A stretch of 64,000 nt of DNA from Mycoemilia scoparia (taxonomy: Eukaryota; Kickxellomycota; Kickxellomycetes; Kickxellales; Kickxellaceae): assembly GCA_027575805.1 (NCBI GenBank), contig JANBPU010000023.1, forward strand, positions 79,902 to 143,901, given 5' to 3'. Both the position numbers and the translations under genes were made by a program. This document shows, in pieces, positions 23,584-37,244 of the stretch (its first letter is position 1; every line of letters begins with the position of its first letter). The notes under the pieces were generated by a model. That model ran no database searches. It saw only the letters and a program-made list of their open reading frames with translations, and had not been told where the DNA came from.

Positions 23584-25015
23584 AGGAGCGACAGTACGAC
23601 AAAGAGACAGTTCGGAGAAGATAGTAAGAAGAAAGCAAATCGATGTATGGACTAGGAGTATGTCGGTAGGACCGGGGTCCCAATAAGAAATATTAGTACT
23701 CAATAAAACAAAAGAGAGAAAAAGAAAGGAAGAAAGGCTGGTTTGCCTGATACGAAAAGTTGCTGGCAATTTATACTTTTTGGGCAGCAACAACATTTTT
23801 GGTCAAATGGGTTAGGCGATTTCCTAGCAAGGCTCTGATTGGCTAGAACTTACTCAATGCCCCTCCCAAAGAAAAGTCAATTTATTGAAGGGTTTCATAG
23901 GACCATGTGTCAGTGTACATTTGACCCAGCCCCTGGCCCACCCTTCAGCATGCAATTCCCAGACACCTGGATTGATAAGTTTAAACAACCCACCACTACT
24001 CATGGCCAAATAAATCCAACCAAAGTCTAGATACCAATAGAGTGGGAGTGAACTGGAATGGACGACATCCATGCACAAGCACGCTTTTCAAATAATATAA
24101 CACATGCGGAAAAATATAGACCATTATTTTTGAAGGGCTAATTTTTACTAGTAGGTCATTTTTATCTTGCATGTTGGCCAGCCTATATTATCATTGATTA
24201 ATACGCTGGCATATGGGTGACTATTTTTGAAGGGTGACAATCTGCTAATAAATGCCAGAATCTCCTTTAAACGTGTACCAGAAAAATACCCTGGATAATG
24301 GCCAATAATCTGTCAGACTCCAGCCAAAGCGTATGACTGCTTATGGGCCGATTTGCAGGAAATATACGAGGGTACCAATCTGCTTCTTTTTGATGGAGAA
24401 CTTACCAGATGGTGATCGCTTGTCTGACTGTGGTCCCCCCCCCCCTTTAATCGTTGGCCGCAATAAGGCACGCTTCCAAAATTATAGCACATATTATCCT
24501 AGATGATAATTTGGTTAAGATTCACAAGGTTTTGAGGGGGGAACAGCCCTCAAGAGCTACATATGAAATGGCTTGTGATTTGGCCAAAATCTATAAATCC
24601 ATCAGCGGTTAAAAACATAAAGCGTGGGTCTTGAGTGACAATAAAAGCTGGGCTCAACCCTAATTTGAAGCTCAGATGACTTACTGACAAAGTTACACAT
24701 GCGATCAGATAATTGTTTGCTCCTCTAGAATACTTAAATACTGAGCTGTATAGTGTGTTTGTAAAAACTAAAAATCCAAAAACCATAACTCGGATGACCA
24801 TAGCTGAAAATAGACTACTGCAGGAATACATTATATGCATTACAAAACATTAATATTGAAGGGAATCAAGGTAATCCTTTTAATTAGACATGTGGCAATA
24901 GTATTGCGGTATTTGGCGGCAAGTGGCTAAATGCAATTGAATCCTGGTTTAATTTGCAATAATAATAGTATATATGAGGCTTGGCTGATAAATCGAAAAG
25001 GTTTTCTGGATAAAA
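23584..25015. other. Repeat-rich spacer upstream of the SPOC and Cue2 genes
   Basis: The region holds family-1 fragments (24115-24209 and 24210-24240), a family-2 copy (24254-24412) and a poly-C run near 24436-24446. A segment at 24519-24600 resembles 20979-21075. Its first ~200 bases are the putative leader of the SPOC gene. I see no other gene. Confidence 0.6.
24115..24412. repeat. Family-1 fragments joined to a family-2 copy
   Basis: The part at 24115-24209 is a family-1b left half (TTATTTTTGAAGGGCTAATT, TAGTAGGTCATTTTTATCTT). At 24210 a second left end starts (CATATGGGTGACTATTTTTG) but breaks after ~30 bases into the family-2 repeat at 24254-24412 (CAGAATCTCCTTTAAACGTG ... TTTTTGATGGAGAACTTACC). 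The same kind of junction is present near 21335. Confidence 0.6.
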
Positions 25016-27098
25016 ATGGGAGACATCAACGCTGATGTCCTGAAGGTTGGTTAATTGAAGAAACACTAACAGGAAGTGATAGATGATTTGTTGATAGACC
25101 CGACCAATGGCACTGGAGCTAAGCACTTGATAATTGACACGTCTCGTAGGAAAGATATAAAGGATTGCTAGAGGAATCGCTTATTGAAGTTATTTGGGGA
25201 GATTACAACGATCACCCAGAAAAAGCAGATCAAGTGCTCCAAAATCTTGCGCACAACAGTATAATAGACAGATGTGAATCACAAGACCGTGGAATTCGGC
25301 CAGAAGCAATACTCAATGGCGGATTTGGTGATGACACAGAATCGTTGATGTCAGACCAAGATGCGATGATCGACCTGAAAGACACAGTATCTCGAAGAGA
25401 CCTGGTTAATTTATTATGCCAGTGTCTTCCAGAATGCCCACCATCATTTGTGGAGCAGAGGTTAGAACAGCAGGTTCAAGGCCAAAAGAAGATAGATGCA
25501 AACATAATACCAGCTCTTATTGAAACAGTGCTGGATGACTTTTACTCTGACTTTGGCACCAGTGAAAACGCCATATACACTGCGAGGCGATGGATAAACA
25601 CAGACCCATCGATGGAGGCAGTGAGTGCAAAGTATGGTATGAATAATGCCCATGCAAGGGCCAAACCCAAAAACTCAAAAAAGTTGGGCCGCAGTCGCGA
25701 TAGGGATTTTATGAGCAAACGGCATGACCAAGCTCAGAAAAGAGCACACAAAAATCAATGGGAGTACGAGGACAACGGCATCAAAGAAATCATGGAAATG
25801 TTCCCGGATACCAGCATAGATAGGCTGGTGTCCCTATACCACACAAAGAGTGGTGTGCTTGAGGAGGTTGTGGATGTGCTCTCTGGCGAACAGGCCTTTA
25901 GGCAAGGCGACAAACCATTTTTAAGCCACAGCCCAAAAGGAAAGGCCAAAACAACCGCATTGGAAAGGGAAGTTTGGAAATCCACCACCATTGGATTTAA
26001 AGATCCAAACCGATACGCCCGGTCTATAAACACAAAAGAGACTGGCGCTGAATCTGCATACAGCCCAGAGCATTGTCGCCAAGTCGCAGAAGAGCTCAAC
26101 AAAAGGCGCAACGAGATGTACAAGAAGGCAGCGACATCATTCCAGAAAAGGCACAATAAAGGCGGGAGCAGCGGCATTGCGAGTTACTATGCATTGGAGG
26201 TAGGCAATCAGCCAGTCTGCATAAATGGCTTGGCAATGTATGACATCTGGGTAGTTATTTTTGAAGGGCTAAACTAGTATTAACAATGAAAATATATGAT
26301 AACTAGTATGCAAGTTAAAACTGGTCTACTAGTAAAACTTGGCCCTTCAAAAATAATCACTCATCTGTATTTGCACGCACATGCTGTATAAATAAATCGC
26401 ACATCTCTTGCCATCAAACAGGGCCACAAGATTAATGATGAGGCCAAGCTGTGGAATATGCGGGCAGCCCGTGCCTACATCGATAAGGCCAGGTAAGCGA
26501 ATTGGAATGTTCATCCGCCGCAAATCCCTTGGTATACTGAAGTGCTCTACACAACCTCTTTTCATTTTAAATCGGGCTGTTGTGTTTGTTCTTGGAATGA
26601 AATATGCATTTGTTAGGAGGCAATCGCAGGATCCCAACTTACTTGACCTGCACTACTTGACTCGAGCCGAGGCGATCGCAATAGCGTCTGAAGAGCTAAG
26701 CACATGGTACGCAAGGGAAGTCATCAACAAAGGTATGGTGCAGCTCTTTATTCAAGCATTTTCAAATTTGATTGTTCCCAGCTTGTGCTGGCAATATCTG
26801 GCCTTGAAACAGCCAGCTGTATTGAATTTCTAAATCGAGAAAATAACGCCTGTACTTGTCTGAATTTAACCCTCCTCATACCCAATAACCACCACCAACT
26901 CCCGCCATGCCCTCCTCGTATGTGCAAACATCGCAAGACAACGCCTCCATATCGCCGCTCAAGATAATCACCGGTTATGGCAACCATTCGGGACCAAGGG
27001 CACCTACCCTTTATCCATCTATCAACAAGCTGCTTAAAGAGCAATCTTGGAAGTACAGATTCATCAATGGGGGCTTTTTGGTCTTGGGCGCTGAGTGA
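25016..27098 (+). CDS. CUE2: Cue2-like CUE/Smr-domain endonuclease (no-go decay)
   Basis: Five exons give 475 aa: 25016..25045, 25150..26199, 26422..26492, 26617..26732 and 26938..27098. In yeast, Cue2 cleaves mRNA at collided ribosomes. The N-terminus holds CUE-type segments (LLEESLIEVIWGDYNDHPEK; then KEIMEMFPDTSIDRLVSLYH). A DUF1771-like helical region follows (SPEHCRQVAEELNKRRNEMY, then INDEAKLWNMRAARAYIDKA). The Smr domain closes the protein: DLHYLTRAEAI with D394 and H396 in the catalytic DxH position, and KIITGYGNHSGPRAPTLYPS with H439. The catalytic motifs look intact. The intron 26200-26421 holds an inverted-repeat element. The first exon is only 30 nt, but MGDINADVLK joins ERYKGLLEES in phase. 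Confidence 0.88.
26244..26367. mobile_element. Family-1 inverted-repeat element in a Cue2 intron
   Basis: About 124 bases, left CATCTGGGTAGTTATTTTTG then AAGGGCT, right GGCCCTTCAAAAATAATCAC then TCATCTG. The core ACTGGTCTACTAGTAAAA is the family-1b signature. It fills more than half of the 222-nt intron. Confidence 0.75.
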
Positions 27099-28794
27099 CA
27101 TGCATAGTATGACTGTGCATCGACTGATCTCTCCAACCATACATCTATGCCTCAATATCTCTGTATAACCTAGAAAATTGTCTGTTTGGCGGCTCACCAT
27201 CAATTCTTTATCATAAATTTATTTTGCAAATCTATATATATTTAACTTAATTGTGTCTCTGTCTTAATACCCCCTATCGCTGGTTTTGGTCCAATTGTTG
27301 TCAAGTAAAAAACAAGCTTGCTGTTTCTTCATACAATATGTTCACATGTGCAACAACAACAACAACAAATACATAACCAGCACAGTTTAAGCATAGATGG
27401 TCTGATTCGATTTCTAGGCGGAAACCCGCTGCCATTGTCACCAAAGTAACTATTACTGCATACATTGGTGCCCACTTCAGTGTGGTTGGGCTCAAGTTCT
27501 GGCGTGGCCTCCCCCTTCTATGGTTAAAATCAACAATGAGCAAATCTATATTATAAAAGCATTTGTGTTGTTTTCTATTTTTGCCATCTATTGGCTTAAT
27601 CATATGGCAATGCCAAAAGACAATATCTGTCTGAACCACACTGGTCTTCAAAAATGTTGGTAATGTATTGCATAATCTGGTTCTATAACAATCTTCGCAC
27701 TACAACAGTCGATTGTTGGCGTGATTTATGTACTACCCTAATACTTTTCAACCTTTATTGCCCACGTTATATCTGGCCAGAAAAAAATTAGTGCTGCCAG
27801 GCTTTCCACCAAAAGGAAACAAGGTCGTGGTGCCCCCATAGATTCACTTCAAAATCACCCCATACGCCATATACATTCTAGCAGCAGTCCTACTAGTATT
27901 TGGCAGAGTAGTCTCCTCTAAAAGGGTGGTACTAGGATCCTCCCCTGGAAACCAGCCAATCGCCACTGAAACTCCAGCTAAAATATATGGGCTATGGGCT
28001 GATTTGCAGGGAATGTGTGAGGATATCTGTCTGTTCCCTTTTGGTGGAGAACTTGACGTTTGGCTAACATCCAAGAGATTATCATGGTACCATTTTAGAG
28101 GAGACTACTCTGCCTATTGGACTTCTCATTCCCATTCAAATTGTTGCTAGAAACAATGTATTTACATGCCGATGTATTTATCAACTTCGCCCCACCTTGA
28201 CATCTTAACCACCTGTGCCGCCCACAATGTAGCTGCACACTCTGTCAAGACCATAGACCACCCTCTTATCCAATACATTGACAATGGTATCGATCAAAGA
28301 TATCTGTGGCTTTGCTCAATGTTTACCCAATTGCCTTGCATGATTTTCGTGTAACGATAAATATTCCAAGACTCAAAGTAATTTGCCACAAAGACAAAAA
28401 TAAACAACAATCCAGACTATGACCTGTTTGTCAATCTCTTTGGCTATGATTATAAGGTTTGATATTTTTCATAATAAACAATCGATACATGTGACGATTA
28501 ATAGTAAAAAAATAAAGTAAACATACAACACTAAGATGGTTACAAATAATAGACATTTATACTATTTAGACTAGACGATAGCAATAATATATATATGGAT
28601 AAACGTATGAGGTATATGATGATCATGGGGGATGCTTAGAAATAACAAGGGGGTAGTAATAGTGGTCATTAGAGATTATACTATGGTCAATAGATCATAG
28701 ATTGATAACATTAGGCGGGGAGGTGTAAGTGTCTAGTATATAATATTAGAGACGAGGTATCAGTTTGTATGGGGTTGACGACCATGAGAATCAC
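27099..28794. other. Intergenic region without a confident gene
   Basis: The 1.7 kb contains a (CAA)n run at 27349-27367 and one family-2 repeat (27910-28057). Past 28380 it is AT-rich. A 116-codon frame on the minus strand (27301-27651) crosses the CAA run and looks hydrophobic, but I see no family pattern and do not call it a gene. Confidence 0.5.
27910..28057. repeat. Family-2 repeat
   Basis: The copy runs from AGTCTCCTCTAAAAGGGTGG through TATGGGCTGATTTGCAGGGA to CCCTTTTGGTGGAGAACTTG. The ends form an imperfect inverted repeat. This is one of the better preserved copies and matches the reversed copy inside Bud32 (34138-34284) closely in the middle. Confidence 0.65.
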
Positions 28795-30432
28795 TCAGGG
28801 GAACATGCGGAATGAAGAGGGGCGCGATGACTGACGGTTAGCACCAAATGTTCGTCCCGAGGTGCTGTTGCCCATGGCTCCAAAAGAGGGTGGCGGAAAA
28901 GCAAGCTGGGGAATTTTGGTTGGTCTAACACTTTTGGTACGGGCTAGCTTGGAAGCAGGGCGCGCGGCAAAGGACGAGCCATTACGGCCCATTGCTACTG
29001 GGCTACAGCCAAATGAGCGAATAGATGCGTCATTGACAGACTTTGCACGCTTGAACTGCTTGTTGAAATTGGCCATGCGTTGGCGACAGTCTTCGGTAAA
29101 TGCAGAGTCGTTCATTTCGACATAGTTTTGGGGGTAGCATAGATCCTTTCTGGTGGTGAAGAAGTTTCTATAGCCGCCCTTTAGCACATAGACTTCTGGG
29201 TAATGCAACTGGGGATAGCGGTGGGTATTAAGCTCGCGATCACAACGACGGAGATGCGAAGCCATAGTTGGGGCTCTCTGGATGGAGTACTCGCAGTGGA
29301 GGACGATGACCAGCTTTTTATCACAGATAGGACGCTCAAGAAGAAGCTTTTCCAACGCCTCTATGGTGGGTGCATTAGCAGCGCCTTTGATATGGCCGCC
29401 CTGGTACTCATATGGGAAGCGACAGTCTATGACAATGTGCTCATCGTATTTGTCTTGGTATTTTCCTGAAAGCATATCAGCAAGAGTGGATGCGTCAATA
29501 CGCTTGATAGAATCGGTGGTGGCAGAGTGACAGGGAAGGACACCACATTCTGGTGAGCGTGGAGACCCAATGGGACATGCTGATATTTGGGTAGGCGGGT
29601 TGGAAACCGAAGGTATCGGCATGGTTACGGAAGCAACAATGGGCTTTGGGGCATGTTCAATGGGAAGGAAGGCCGAGCTTTGGCTCCTTGCGCGCTTCAT
29701 TGGTGCGGTTGGGGTCGAGTTGAAGTCAAGCATCTGTGGATATGCGTTCTTTTCGAAACTGCTAACCCTCGAGGTGGAGTCGTCTGAATCAAGGGTCAAA
29801 GTGAGGCTGTGCTGGCGACGGTGGTGATGGCTGCGTGCGGAGTCACTCGAACGATACCACGTAAAGGAATCGTTTTCGTCAAATGATGTGTTCTCATCGT
29901 CCGCTATGCTATTGGAGCCAGCACCAAACGAAGAATAGCCTCCCATGAACATGTCCTCGGGCTGAGCAAGCCCCGATGACTTTGTGAGCCCGCTGGCATT
30001 TCGAATGGGCCTGCTATTAGCACTGCGCTGGGAAGATATCATTGCACTAGGCGAGTTGTTAGCCTGGAGCATCATTCCAGGAGAGACATCCTCGACCGAC
30101 AGATCAAAATCGTATTTGCGTTTGAACAGGCGGGGGGTGTGGGACCCCAAACTCTGGTCGAGCATCCTAAGCAAGGGCGCATGGTGGTCTGGGGAGCTGG
30201 GACTGGACTCAAGGTGAAGGCTGGAGTTGATGTCTTTGGTCAGGTTAGATATTGGGGAAGCCGAGGGGGCATTGTCAGGGATGCGAGACTCTTTGGTAGA
30301 AAACTTTAGGGCCACAAGGCGGTCTGAGCAAAATGGGTTTCCGCTGTTTGGTCCGGATCCACACAGGAGAGACTTTGGACTGGCAGTGTTGAACATGTTT
30401 GGCGAGGAAATCTTCTTTGAGGTAATGTTCAT
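28795..30432 (-). CDS. cdc25: M-phase inducer phosphatase Cdc25
   Basis: A single exon encodes 545 aa. Cdc25 dephosphorylates the inhibitory tyrosine of Cdk1 and triggers mitotic entry. The first ATG in frame is at 30432 (MNITSKK). The N-terminal ~330 residues are serine/proline-rich, as expected for a phospho-regulated region (for example RSSDSARSHHHRR). The rhodanese-type catalytic domain follows: YDEHIVIDCRFPYEYQGGHI, then the active-site loop HCEYSIQRAP at residues 379-388 with nucleophile C380 and R386, then HYPEVYVLKGGYRNFF and a YVEMND block. A basic, serine-rich tail closes the protein (SSFAARPASKLARTKS, RPSSFRMFP). All catalytic residues are present. The gene stands alone: a 1.7 kb spacer lies downstream and a 3.5 kb spacer upstream. 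Confidence 0.96.
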   Translation of the reverse strand: MNITSKKISSPNMFNTASPKSLLCGSGPNSGNPFCSDRLVALKFSTKESRIPDNAPSASPISNLTKDINSSLHLESSPSSPDHHAPLLRMLDQSLGSHTPRLFKRKYDFDLSVEDVSPGMMLQANNSPSAMISSQRSANSRPIRNASGLTKSSGLAQPEDMFMGGYSSFGAGSNSIADDENTSFDENDSFTWYRSSDSARSHHHRRQHSLTLTLDSDDSTSRVSSFEKNAYPQMLDFNSTPTAPMKRARSQSSAFLPIEHAPKPIVASVTMPIPSVSNPPTQISACPIGSPRSPECGVLPCHSATTDSIKRIDASTLADMLSGKYQDKYDEHIVIDCRFPYEYQGGHIKGAANAPTIEALEKLLLERPICDKKLVIVLHCEYSIQRAPTMASHLRRCDRELNTHRYPQLHYPEVYVLKGGYRNFFTTRKDLCYPQNYVEMNDSAFTEDCRQRMANFNKQFKRAKSVNDASIRSFGCSPVAMGRNGSSFAARPASKLARTKSVRPTKIPQLAFPPPSFGAMGNSTSGRTFGANRQSSRPSSFRMFP

Positions 30433-33400
30433 TGTGAAATCGTGCAATTACAGGGTTCAAGTAAGAAATCACAATGGATATGGCAGGTTTAACAATAAGT
30501 ATATATGGTGTATAGGCAAGGGGTATGCAGTGGTATAGTAGTAGGTGATGTTTGGGGTGATATGTGAGTAGTATGTATGTATGATATGGTGATATTATGC
30601 TAGAGTAGCTCGAGGGCTGGTTAATATAAATAAAATGCTATGAAAATGCAAGACAACAGAAGAAAAATATATATATATAACAAGGGAAGACGGCAAGACG
30701 AGTAAGGATACCAGTCAACCAGAGTCCAGCCTAGTCAGTATATATTTATATACGGGGTCAGTGATGGTGCCGTTAAGCAAGTTAAAGAAATAGAAAGCAA
30801 AGAAAGGGCCCGGCAATGGATATAGTTGGTAGGATAAATAGAGTGCAGGCCAAGGCAAAGCAAATGGCAATGAAAAAGGAAAGCTGGAGCAGAAAGAAGG
30901 CTGTAGTGAATAGAAGAAAGGAGGGCCGTCTAATGGAGGGGATGGCAAAGGTGGCCAAAGGGCTCTTATAAAGGCAAGATGGTAAATAAAAGCCATGGGC
31001 CTCAACAGAATTTGCGCACTCCTGAGGACATGGTTTTGAAAATATACAAACACTAGGCGACTGCAGCATTAGCCAGTTTGGACTCGTTCAGGCAGTATAT
31101 CGAGTACTGCATTGCGAGCCAAAAACCAACCGCTCAGATGCCTCCTCAGTCCTGGTCGCCCACTGTTGGCCTCCACTGCTCCTCACTCAAACCATATGTG
31201 TGTGGGCCCAGCACCACCCACTAAGTCTCACTAGTCTCCAAACTGAGCAGTCCTGCATACATAGTCTGGGACCAGGCTGTATGTTTTTGTTTTCTCCAGC
31301 CAAGCGAGCGGCATTGGTCTTGATTGTTTCGACTGAGCTGCTGCTGCCGCCAACATGTCATTCGCGAATCCTGCAAGCCTTGATGACAAGATGATATCTG
31401 CCTCGTGGGCTTGTGTGTTTCTATTCAGGACGCCAGCTTCTCCGAAGCAAACCCTGCAACAGTTTGTGTACGCGAGCTTAGAGATCGAACACTGCCTCTC
31501 TCTATTTTCTAGTCACAAGCCTTCCCTGCGCACCAGATGGGGCCGTGGGAGTCGCCTATGGCTGTCTTTCAACCAACTCTCCTACGATCTATCAATGCAA
31601 TTGCCAGTTGCACGGGTAGCCGGAACCGGCGTCATTGCCTTCATAGCTGTCTTTTGCAAACACAACAACAGGCTTTGGTGCCGTTGTTGCATCAACAGCA
31701 ACAGCAGTTAACATTCATGTAGCATCTTCATTTCGCTACTATTTTGGCACTTTTGCCTTTGAGTTGGCAGACAGTAATGGTAGTAGCACCCTTCATCTTT
31801 GATTTGCTCTCTTTCTGGCTTACTCTAGCGGACACAGCCATGATATATAAAAATCCTCAGCGTGCACGAATGCTGAGCTTTGGCTTGTGGTGGTCTTGTT
31901 TGGTAATTCCAGGTACCTTTGCGCCCACAAATACAGACCAAACACTGTTTTTATGATTCTGTTTTTCATTCATACTCCATGCCTTATTTACATATCCAAA
32001 ATACGGTTTATTTGGGGATGGATCGCACATAGACACTTAAGGTTCTATCTGGCCTGGCGGTGGCTGAATGTTGAACCACACCAAAACATAGGGAAGGCCC
32101 ATAGGCTGCTCCTGCTTGGTCATTAAGATGCCTATTATGTTGCAAGCTTTGCCTCCCGTCTCCTTTGAGCCACAGGCCAAGTTTGAGATGTAGCAACAAT
32201 GGCCATTCCCTATAAATCCAAGGGCGCCTTGTAGCTGTGGCTCCAAGGCGACCGCCTAACGATCCATTCTGCCAAAGGACACATTGGCTCTGGAAGTGCC
32301 ATGGTTGTTGTTGGCGCAGTGTTTGCATTCAGAACAAAGCAGAGGTAGAAAAATGAAGTTTGACGTGTTGCTCCATCGGCGCCGTGTTGCTATTTTTGCC
32401 AAGAATAGCTGGCGAGTCACTTTTGTCCCAGTCATGCAAGCCCAGATGCCTGCAAACACACCACCACTCTATAATTACAACCGGCGATGCATGGGGACTC
32501 AGTCCACAAAACAACGCAGTGCTTGTCGTATACCTAAAATAACCAGGCTGGTGTCTATACTCTTATTTGTAATTTTGGCGTGTCCCCACAAAACCATCCT
32601 GCCGTGTGTATATTTATCCTATTTAGTATAAATTCAAGCCTGATAAGACATTTCGGGTGTTCTGGGAGCCATCATTTAAGGAAATTCAAAGCTGCATCAT
32701 TCGCAGGGCATTCCTACAAAATACATCTGGTTGGAAAATATCAAGTTTGCCTTCCAAACACCGCCAACATTGGTTAAATAAAGTTGTACAATTGCTGGGA
32801 TTGCTTGTGCCGAGTGAGAACAAGATTCTAGATGCCCAAGGACGCATAAGGGAAGGCAAGCCCAAGGGCCTCCAGTACCTTTTGGCCCACAAAGAAACAC
32901 GCACTATGGCGTAAAAATTTGTAACACCCGCTTTAAATTGCAGATGACGACACATCCAGAAAGCTTTTCAGTGTATTCAAAGCGGCCATCCAACGCGGCG
33001 GATCCTGGCTCACTAGTTGCCAGCCAGTGGCCAGGGCTCTGCCCTTACTAATAGTCTCCCGTGATATGGTCCTCTCTGCTGATGCTCAAAAAAGCTCACC
33101 AGGCAGTGCAAATAAGGAAAGATCGGCCCTGGGCTTATTAGACTAGTAGTAAGAAACTCGGTGCTTTCCCAAAAATCCAGAGATGGGCTTGACTCGCTTA
33201 TGACTGTGCATACTGATGTTTATTTGCTTCTGGCGCTCCCCATCGGCTGTATTAAGGTCGGAACATTGGGCAAAGAGCAGATCGATGGTATCGCCTGCTC
33301 AGTGTTGATACCCAGAGCCTCTCTGTGGCCAGTCGGAATGATGGGGATGGCTATCCAAAAAAGCACATTGCTGCCCAACTGTAATGACTCAAAGTCGATA

Positions 33401-33992
33401 AAGCAATGTTATTTAGCAGCTCAACATGGGCCATTCCATAGAATCCAACCCTTGAACAGTTTTAGGTATTGCAGCTGCCTCCCCGTCTACTTGCAGCTTC
33501 TTATCCAAGGGCTGTTACTGCTCACAAAATAGCAACAGTAGCAACATAGGTATGTATAATATACACATCTCCCAGAACGCCAGGAACATGGGGTATATTT
33601 ACGACCCATGTATCTGCATTGTTTATCCTGAACATGACAATGTTTTCAGGGAAGGCGTGGCATACGCTGCCATAGGCTGTGATTAAAAATGGTGGCAGAG
33701 GGCCACTCAGAGTGCCAGGCAGGATACAGCCTGAAGGCTGCATTAAGCACCATAGTAATATATGATCTCATTGATTCAAGGTTGCATACAAAGTATAAGT
33801 GTATTGAAAATTTTGTATTATAAGACGGTTCGCAATCGGCAGATAGGCAGCAGCTTGTGAGACATGGTTCACTTCAAACAGAACAAAAAAGCCTGTGGGT
33901 CTCTGATGTTAGCCAAACACGAAACCCTAGGCTGTATAAACCTAGTTTTTGACTCTGATGAGCTATGCCCGTCTGCATAGGGGTAAACATCA
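30433..33992. other. 3.5 kb region without a confident gene
   Basis: The first ~650 bases presumably hold the Cdc25 promoter and leader. From about 31.1 kb the GC content is higher than in other spacers here. I see only short frames. A hydrophobic start at 31280 (MFLFSPAKRAALVLIVSTEL) and a cysteine-bearing frame near 31515-31610 (LPCAPDGAVGVAYGC, then YQCNCQLHG) could belong to a spliced secreted-protein gene, but I could not build a consistent model. The remainder (31.7-34 kb) shows no family pattern; decayed transposon sequence, a long non-coding transcript or distal regulation are all possible. Confidence 0.4.
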
Positions 33993-35661
<1,669 letters not shown>

Positions 35662-36241
35662 TTCTCAGTCATAAATATCTGGCTTTTTAATGTTAACATG
35701 AAGCCTGGCCCATATTTTTATTCAAACCCAATATTGCACTACATGTACAGCAATGGCTTGTGCGTAAATTTATGGGTGACCACGTGATTTTATAAGGTTT
35801 AATAAATTAGCTTGAAGGCTGATGAACAAGGCTTAAATCTTGGCCTCTGGTAGGAAGATGTGTATTGTGGTGTGAAAGGATATGTTATGGCTGACTAGGT
35901 TTTATGGTGAGGCCTACAGTACTATCACTACTACAACAACAACGGCCACTATTGTTTATCGGGTCACATAAAATACAGGGTATTAAAAATCACAATTGAT
36001 ATATTGTTTCAATTCAAGACGTTGGTATGAATGAATATATGCGAAAAAACAAAATGAGGAAAAGTGAGGTAGAGCACACAGTGGGCTGTGGTATGTTGGT
36101 CTGGGTGCGTACATATTAATGGAAAACAACACTAGTCGTTATAGAGCCAGAACAGTTGTCATTGGAATAAAATAGCTTGGTGCGTTGCACGCATTTGTCA
36201 TGGATCTGTATATTCCTTAATATTAGGTAATGTTCGTAACA
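35662..36241. other. Spacer between Bud32 and VMA9
   Basis: The 580 bases upstream of Bud32 and downstream of VMA9 contain a short (CAA)n run near 35932. They should include the Bud32 promoter and the VMA9 3' end. I see no gene or repeat family member. Confidence 0.4.
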
Positions 36242-36679
36242 CTAAGGTTTGGGTTTGAGGTCGCTGCGTCTGGGATTGATGATTGGGTTCATCTGAGCCA
36301 TGTATGTAATCGCCCACCTGTTTATGTAGGGTTTTATATGTTAGCAAATCTAGTATATGGCCTCAATCATGATGCTAGTTAGATTTTGGCTGGTATTATA
36401 ACTTACAAGAGGTAGCAGCATATAAAGGTGAGGATCAAGCAAGTCCGCCATAGTCTACAGTCATAAGAATATAGATATCCACAGCGTGCAGGTTTTAGAG
36501 TCAAGAGTTATGCATGTAAAAAGCTATTAAATGGAGTGGTGTTCGAAGTGGTGCCATGCTTTACCTCACAGAGGCTCCAGTACTTACGTAGGATCATGCG
36601 TGTTCTTTACCCCGACCCATGAAATGCCACAGACTATGGCTGTGATAACTAGAAAACCAAATACTAGAGATAGTCCCAT
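36242..36679 (-). CDS. VMA9: V-type proton ATPase subunit e
   Basis: Three exons give 71 aa: complement(join(36242..36317,36407..36454,36588..36679)). Subunit e is a small two-helix membrane protein of the V-ATPase Vo sector. The first exon encodes the first helix (MGLSLVFGFLVITAIVCGIS), the second the TLWRTCLILTFICCYL segment and the third LWAITYMAQMNPIINPRRSD followed by LKPKP. The order and the NPIINPRRSDL ending match yeast Vma9 and human ATP6V0E. The gene is too small and too fragmented for any exon to show as a long frame, so it could be missed by automatic prediction. It diverges from Spc7 across 565 bases. Confidence 0.93.
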
Positions 36680-37244
36680 TTCTGCTTGAGATACTATAAG
36701 TTGCAAATGTTTTTAATGGTAGCAAAATGTAAATTGTTGGTCGTGATGAAGATAAAATGGGCTTGGATTGGTCAAATTCGAAATAGCCAGCTTACTAGAA
36801 TTCTAATGAAAATGCTACAGGAACGAGAAAGGATTCCAAGTAAAGGGGTCTAAATATTGTAAGTATGAAGATGAATAAGCTGTCTCAACCAGCATACCAA
36901 GTCTAAAAGGCTGGTTAGCACAAAACAAAGTGGCCAATAACTTTGGCTGTCAGAAAGCCAGAGATATCATTGGCCAGTTTTCAGCATGTGGGGTGTTTTG
37001 ATATTTTGAGAGTAAAAGCCCAAATTATCATGGGCGTTATTGATCAAAGAAGCTACAGCCTAGTTTTCATAGACTCCTTTGTTTACTATCAACAAAAAGG
37101 TTCCAATTGCTTTGTCTTGTCTTTTTTATTGCTCTCCACATCAGGATACACTTTTAAAACATCTTTTTATGTAAATATACTACACTACAAAGTCCAAGAG
37201 CGATATTTTATTCATACCCAAACACTAAAACCACATATATAAAA
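36680..37244. promoter_or_regulatory. Divergent spacer between VMA9 and Spc7
   Basis: A 565-base AT-rich spacer between two diverging starts. I see no repeat family copy and no clear core promoter element beyond scattered TATA-like sequence near 37230. Confidence 0.35.

Noticed and set aside
27301..27651. 116-codon frame on the minus strand
   Set aside because: It crosses a (CAA)n run, has no recognisable family and no ATG-supported splice model. The poly-valine stretch comes from the microsatellite.
32008..32631. Several 100-codon frames on both strands
   Set aside because: They overlap one another in opposite directions and have no domain pattern or consistent splicing. They look like chance frames in GC-richer DNA.
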